Shown: positions 60,447-64,000 of the stretch, one piece after another | Layout: the number at the start of each line of letters is the position of its first letter | Position numbering within the stretch: position 1 is the stretch's first letter | Assembly (NCBI GenBank): GCA_900107365.1 | Contig: FNPS01000006.1 | Span: 187,452 to 251,451, forward strand | DNA length: 64,000 nucleotides | From: Flavobacterium aquidurense | GTDB taxonomy: Bacteria; Bacteroidota; Bacteroidia; Flavobacteriales; Flavobacteriaceae | Direction of reading: 5' to 3' | Made by a program: the position numbers and the translations under genes | The notes under the pieces: model-generated | Told to the model about the DNA's origin: nothing | Database searches by the model: none | What the model saw: only the letters and a program-made list of their open reading frames with translations

Positions 60447-63317
60447 TTAGATACTCATTAGAAAACCTATTAGGTTTTCTTTTTTATTTAAACCTAATTT
60501 TTTTCTTAGACGGTATCTTGCCAGCTCAACTCCACCAGTCGAAATGTTCATGATTTCGGCAATTTCTTTGGTAGACATATTCATTAACAGATAAGTCGAT
60601 AAATCAAGTTCCCTAGGTGATATGGTTGGAAATTTTTCCTTTAAACGCTTTAAAAATTCAAAGTGAACGTTCTTGATGTGTTTTTCAAGGTCCTTCCAGC
60701 TTTTATCTGTATTTACCTCTTTTACAATGCTTTTATTCAGTTTGCTGACTTGAAATTTTGTTGAATCATCAAGGGCTTCAACGTCAATTTCTTTTAGTTT
60801 GTGAATAATGCCATTTAAGATTTTGTTTTTCTTTACAACCTGTAAAGAGTTATTTACTAATTCTTTGTCTTTTGCTAATATTTTAATTTGAAGTTTATCA
60901 TTTTTTAATTTTTCAATTTCTTTTTCAAGATCATACTGCTCTTGCCTGATTCTTGATTCTTTTTCAAGATACAGTCTTCTTTGTTCGATTGTTTCGTAAT
61001 ATTTATTTTTTCTAATCTTCATTTTTATCCTATTAGAAATAACATAGATTCCAACTATAATTAGAACAAAATAAAGGATCAATGCTAAAAAGTGCCTGTA
61101 CCAAGGCGGAGAAACGGTGAATAAAAGTGTAGATGTTTCAGATTGAATTCCGTAACTGTTTCTAACTTTTACATTCATTTTGTAATCTCCTTCACGAAGA
61201 TTTGTGTATTCTTTGATTGCGATAGTGGACCAATTGCTCCATTTATCGTCAAAAGGTTCTAATTGATAAGAGAATTCAACATTTTCCAGATTTTCATAAG
61301 TTGGGGATGAGAAAGTAAAACGAACGTGATTGGAAGAATATGGGATACGAACATTTTCAATTTTATTCTGATTGTTTCCTAAAACAATTGTATCGCCCGG
61401 AAACGAAAAGCTTCGGATAAAAGCTTTTGGTTTCGTTACAAAATTGTTGAGTAATTCAGAGTCGTAATGAGCTAATCCATCGGTTAATCCTATAAAAATA
61501 TTTTTAGAATCAATGGTGTTTACTGATAGATAATTACTAACAAGATTGCCGGTTAAATTTGAAAAAGGAGCAACAATATTAGTATAATACTTATTTCGTT
61601 TCATTAATACACCTATAGATTCGTCAAAGGCATACCATAAATTCGATTGGGAATCTTCTGATAAGGCGTTTATAATCGGTATATTTTTGAATAATTTAGA
61701 TAAATTCTTGTCTTCATAAAACAAATCCTGTTCCTGAGAATATTTATAGAAATGATTATTTGTCTGGAAGTATAATTGGTTGTCAATTTTCTGAATACTT
61801 CCAATATTTTTGTATTTAGCATCTAATCGATCAATTTTTTTAATGGATGAAAATCTCGTCAAATCATTGCTAAGAGACATTCTATATATTGATTCATCTT
61901 TTTTAAGCCATAAAAAGGATTCGTCAAGCTCAAAACTATTTGATGATTTATCAAAGCCAATCACTTGATTTTTGTAGACTAATCCGCCAGCTGTTTTCTG
62001 AAAAATGGCAAATCCATCATAATTAGAGCCAATATAAAAACCTGGTCGGTTGGGAATATTTTTAAAACCAAAATAACCTTTGGAATCTATTGTTTGAATT
62101 ACTCTTCCACCTTTTATAATTAAAGCCCCTCTGTTGTTCGAACAAATCAATTCGTTATCAACCACCTGAACATTCCACGATTGTGCGGTAGTTCCTTCGA
62201 CAAGCTTAAAAGTATCCTCCTTAAAACTGTTGTTCCATGCGTGATAAAAAACACCCTGATTTGTTGCTACATATAAATTCCCTTCATGAATCACAGAAGC
62301 ATAAACGGTACTAATGTCATAACTGAAACCAAAGTAGGTAAAAGGAGACCCTTCATTTACAAAAGCAATACCATTGTCAAGGCCCAGCCAAAGGTTGTTT
62401 TTATTGTCAATAAAGGAGGTTAAGACAGTATTGTTCTGTAAGCCTTTTTTTCGATTGAGATGTTGGATTATTTTGCCGTCAAAATCACAAATTGCAATTC
62501 CGTCTAATACTGAGTTTAGTACAATAAAATTGTTTTTAATTGTTACTCCGCCTAAAGAGTTGTTTTTTTTGACAAAATTATTGGCTTCCGTATTCCAGGG
62601 TTTTACTATGTTATTTTCATATAGGAATAGTCCTTTTTCAAGCGTTATAATTAAGGTTTTATTTTTATCAAGCGCATACATTCCCCAAACCTCTGTATTA
62701 TTGAGGCTAGTTGTATTGGGTAAGGAATATAGTTTTCCGTTTCTATATTCAAGAATACCTTTTTCTATATCCTGGAAATAAAGTTTATTGTTAACTACGA
62801 ATGAAAATTGAAATCGTTTGGGGGCTTTTAGAATAGTAAGTTTTCCATTTTTGAAGATGTATGCTCTTGCAAAAGACTGAAAAATGGTTTGATTATTTAG
62901 GGTATGAATTTTCCAGATAAAGTCAATTATTTTGATTTTATTTTTGTCAATATTTTTTGCCAGTGATGTGTATTTGAGTTTTCCTTTTGCATTTGGTTGA
63001 AAATAGCCAAATTCATTATATCCGCCTACGAAAATTTTACCAGAGTCGTCAATTTTTAGACATCTTACAGAAGTTAGATTAGGTAAAGGATATTTTCTCC
63101 ATGATGAGCCATCAAATTGTAAAAGGCCATTGTTATTAGCAAAATATAGGTTTCCATTCTTATCCTGTCCGATATTCCAATTTTGCGTTCCTCCCTTATA
63201 TTCGTTTCGTTTGTAATTTCTTACATCAGGCAAACCAATGCTTTTAACTTGCCCAAAAAATGAAGTTGAGAATAATGTAAAAAAAGTAATAATAAAATAT
63301 GATTTTATCAATTTCAT
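60447..63317 (-). CDS. Membrane-spanning regulator: two-component-type propeller, Y_Y_Y domain and LuxR HTH
   Basis: A 956-residue protein that senses outside and binds DNA inside. A signal peptide (MKLIKSYFIITFFTLFSTSFFGQ) leads to a propeller of periplasmic repeats (WNIGQDKNGNLYFANNNGLL; LTSVRCLKIDDSGKIFVGGY). A Y_Y_Y domain (about 665-735, FSYQLEPFDDKWSNWS) and a membrane helix (about 742-763) follow. The cytoplasmic part is a coiled coil (EQYDLEKEIEKLKNDKLQIK) and a LuxR-type HTH (ISPRELDLSTYLLMNMSTKE, then IAEIMNIS). No histidine kinase or receiver domain is present, so it acts as a one-component transmembrane regulator. The divergent SusC-like gene at 63663 is the likely target. Confidence 0.86.
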   Translation of the reverse strand: MKLIKSYFIITFFTLFSTSFFGQVKSIGLPDVRNYKRNEYKGGTQNWNIGQDKNGNLYFANNNGLLQFDGSSWRKYPLPNLTSVRCLKIDDSGKIFVGGYNEFGYFQPNAKGKLKYTSLAKNIDKNKIKIIDFIWKIHTLNNQTIFQSFARAYIFKNGKLTILKAPKRFQFSFVVNNKLYFQDIEKGILEYRNGKLYSLPNTTSLNNTEVWGMYALDKNKTLIITLEKGLFLYENNIVKPWNTEANNFVKKNNSLGGVTIKNNFIVLNSVLDGIAICDFDGKIIQHLNRKKGLQNNTVLTSFIDNKNNLWLGLDNGIAFVNEGSPFTYFGFSYDISTVYASVIHEGNLYVATNQGVFYHAWNNSFKEDTFKLVEGTTAQSWNVQVVDNELICSNNRGALIIKGGRVIQTIDSKGYFGFKNIPNRPGFYIGSNYDGFAIFQKTAGGLVYKNQVIGFDKSSNSFELDESFLWLKKDESIYRMSLSNDLTRFSSIKKIDRLDAKYKNIGSIQKIDNQLYFQTNNHFYKYSQEQDLFYEDKNLSKLFKNIPIINALSEDSQSNLWYAFDESIGVLMKRNKYYTNIVAPFSNLTGNLVSNYLSVNTIDSKNIFIGLTDGLAHYDSELLNNFVTKPKAFIRSFSFPGDTIVLGNNQNKIENVRIPYSSNHVRFTFSSPTYENLENVEFSYQLEPFDDKWSNWSTIAIKEYTNLREGDYKMNVKVRNSYGIQSETSTLLFTVSPPWYRHFLALILYFVLIIVGIYVISNRIKMKIRKNKYYETIEQRRLYLEKESRIRQEQYDLEKEIEKLKNDKLQIKILAKDKELVNNSLQVVKKNKILNGIIHKLKEIDVEALDDSTKFQVSKLNKSIVKEVNTDKSWKDLEKHIKNVHFEFLKRLKEKFPTISPRELDLSTYLLMNMSTKEIAEIMNISTGGVELARYRLRKKLGLNKKENLIGFLMSI

Positions 63318-63372
63318 AAATTTTTTAATTTATTTCTATTTATGTTATGTAAGGTGTTTATTTTCAGTGTTT

Positions 63373-63583
63373 TGATGTGTTTTTGTAGTTACTACAACGA
63401 GGTAGTTGGCTGTTTTATTGATAAAAATAAGCATTCTAATACAACTGTAGTGTTTATTTTTGCAATTAACATTTTGATAACATCTTAATTTTTATTTTTA
63501 AATTATTTAAAATCAGTAATTTATAAAAAAAATGATGTGTTTTTGTAATGTATAAAATTTTACTTTGATGTGTTTTTGTAATG
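63373..63583 (+). promoter_or_regulatory. Three direct repeats TGATGTGTTTTTGTA, candidate operators
   Basis: TGATGTGTTTTTGTA occurs at 63373-63387, 63533-63547 and 63566-63580. The last two are identical through a further ATG and start 33 bp apart, about three helical turns. Copy 1 runs into a perfect palindrome TTGTAGT-T-ACTACAA (63383-63397). They lie between the regulator gene and the susC-like gene and are candidates for binding sites of that regulator. Confidence 0.55.
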
Positions 63584-63662
63584 AATTTTAATTGTTGATA
63601 GTAAAAAAATAACATTATTATTGCATCAAATTACTAATTAATTAACCAAAATTTTTAGAAAA
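63398..63662 (+). promoter_or_regulatory. susC promoter region
   Basis: The 345-bp gap 63318-63662 contains no ORF. A consensus TATTTTTG is at 63455-63462, implying a leader of about 195 nt. A weaker TTG with TATTATTG (63616-63623) lies close to the start codon. Two of the TGATGTG repeats fall between these two. Confidence 0.45.
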
Positions 63663-64000
63663 ATGAAATTAACAAAATTACTTATTTTTTGTATTTCGTC
63701 TTTGTTATTCTCGGTTATAGCTGTGGCTCAGGATGTCACGGTAAGCGGGGTTGTAAATGATGAGAGTGGAATGCCAGTTCCAGGTGCAACAATTGTATTA
63801 AAAGGAACAACGAAATCAACGGCATCAGATTTTGATGGAAAATTCCAAATTCAAGTACCGTCAAATGGTGTTTTGACAGTTACTTTTATTGGTTACGCTA
63901 CAGTTTCTGAAGCTGTAAACGGAAGAACAAAAATTACATTTCAATTAAAACCAGAATCACAGTCATTAAATGAAGTGGTGGTTGTTGGATACGGTACACA
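63663..64000 (+). CDS. SusC/RagA-like TonB-linked outer membrane protein, 5' part
   Basis: The first 112 codons of a TonB-dependent receptor, cut by the window end. The signal peptide (MKLTKLLIFCISSLLFSVIA, then VAQ) is followed by a carboxypeptidase-like regulatory domain (VSGVVNDESGMPVPGATIVL; SDFDGKFQIQVPSNG), then by the start of the plug with the TonB-box region SLNEVVVVGYGT. Such receptors import oligosaccharides or other nutrients together with a SusD lipoprotein, expected to the right. It is divergent from a membrane-spanning regulator. Confidence 0.9.
   Translation, partial: MKLTKLLIFCISSLLFSVIAVAQDVTVSGVVNDESGMPVPGATIVLKGTTKSTASDFDGKFQIQVPSNGVLTVTFIGYATVSEAVNGRTKITFQLKPESQSLNEVVVVGYGT

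Overview
The window is an AT-rich chromosomal segment from a gliding Bacteroidota, almost certainly a Flavobacterium close to F. johnsoniae. The evidence is the gliding/type IX secretion genes (gldA, gldE, gldD, gldJ, porU, porV), the SusC-type receptor at the right edge, A-rich translation leaders without clear Shine-Dalgarno sequences, and many promoters of the Bacteroidota form TAnnTTTG. No tRNA, rRNA, CRISPR array, prophage or classical insertion sequence was seen.

Layout. 1-540: gene-free strip packed with short palindromic elements. 543-4246: methionine/folate block, with a MetH lacking the homocysteine domain, then MetF. 4492-8032: a methyltransferase, a DAACS symporter and a PLP decarboxylase. 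8033-8465: terminators plus a possible 23-residue membrane peptide with its own promoter. 8466-10100: gldA and a small beta-barrel protein. 10428-11005: remains of metE. 11221-18354: RDD protein, dGTPase, DUF3078 protein, dxs, two tandem Cys-cluster/TonB-like proteins and tadA. 18538-27447: alpha-2-macroglobulin lipoprotein and PBP1C, separated by a RAYT gene with two REP hairpins on each side. 27799-30017: RNase G, a 30-residue basic protein and HU. 30158-33562: mutY, ssb, gldE, gldD. 33675-43414: HMA lipoprotein, EamA transporter, an active/inactive M16 pair, rplU-rpmA, AsmA and miaE. 43529-48539: glycosyltransferase, AraC regulator, AhpD-like protein and M1 aminopeptidase. 48653-51947: pdhC, pdhA, cdd. 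52024-59003: porV and porU divergent from gldJ. 59122-64000: murF, a membrane-spanning LuxR-type regulator, and the start of a divergent susC-like gene.

How the parts fit. MetH and MetF make the one-carbon arm of methionine synthesis, and the decayed metE suggests reliance on cobalamin. GldA is the ATPase of the Gld ABC transporter, while GldD, GldE, GldJ, PorU and PorV serve gliding and type IX secretion, so the machinery is dispersed among housekeeping genes. The A2M/PBP1C pair is a periplasmic defence-and-repair module. The regulator/susC pair at the right edge looks like the control end of a nutrient-uptake locus continuing beyond the window.

The least explained material is intergenic: a REP/RAYT family with a diverged relative upstream of metH, two structured elements sharing an internal-loop signature, a nested palindrome at 46425-46586, CACGAATTC palindromes, spacer tracts with 6-8 bp periodicity, and three direct repeats upstream of the susC-like gene. 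Family and domain assignments come from reading the sequence; no database search was run.
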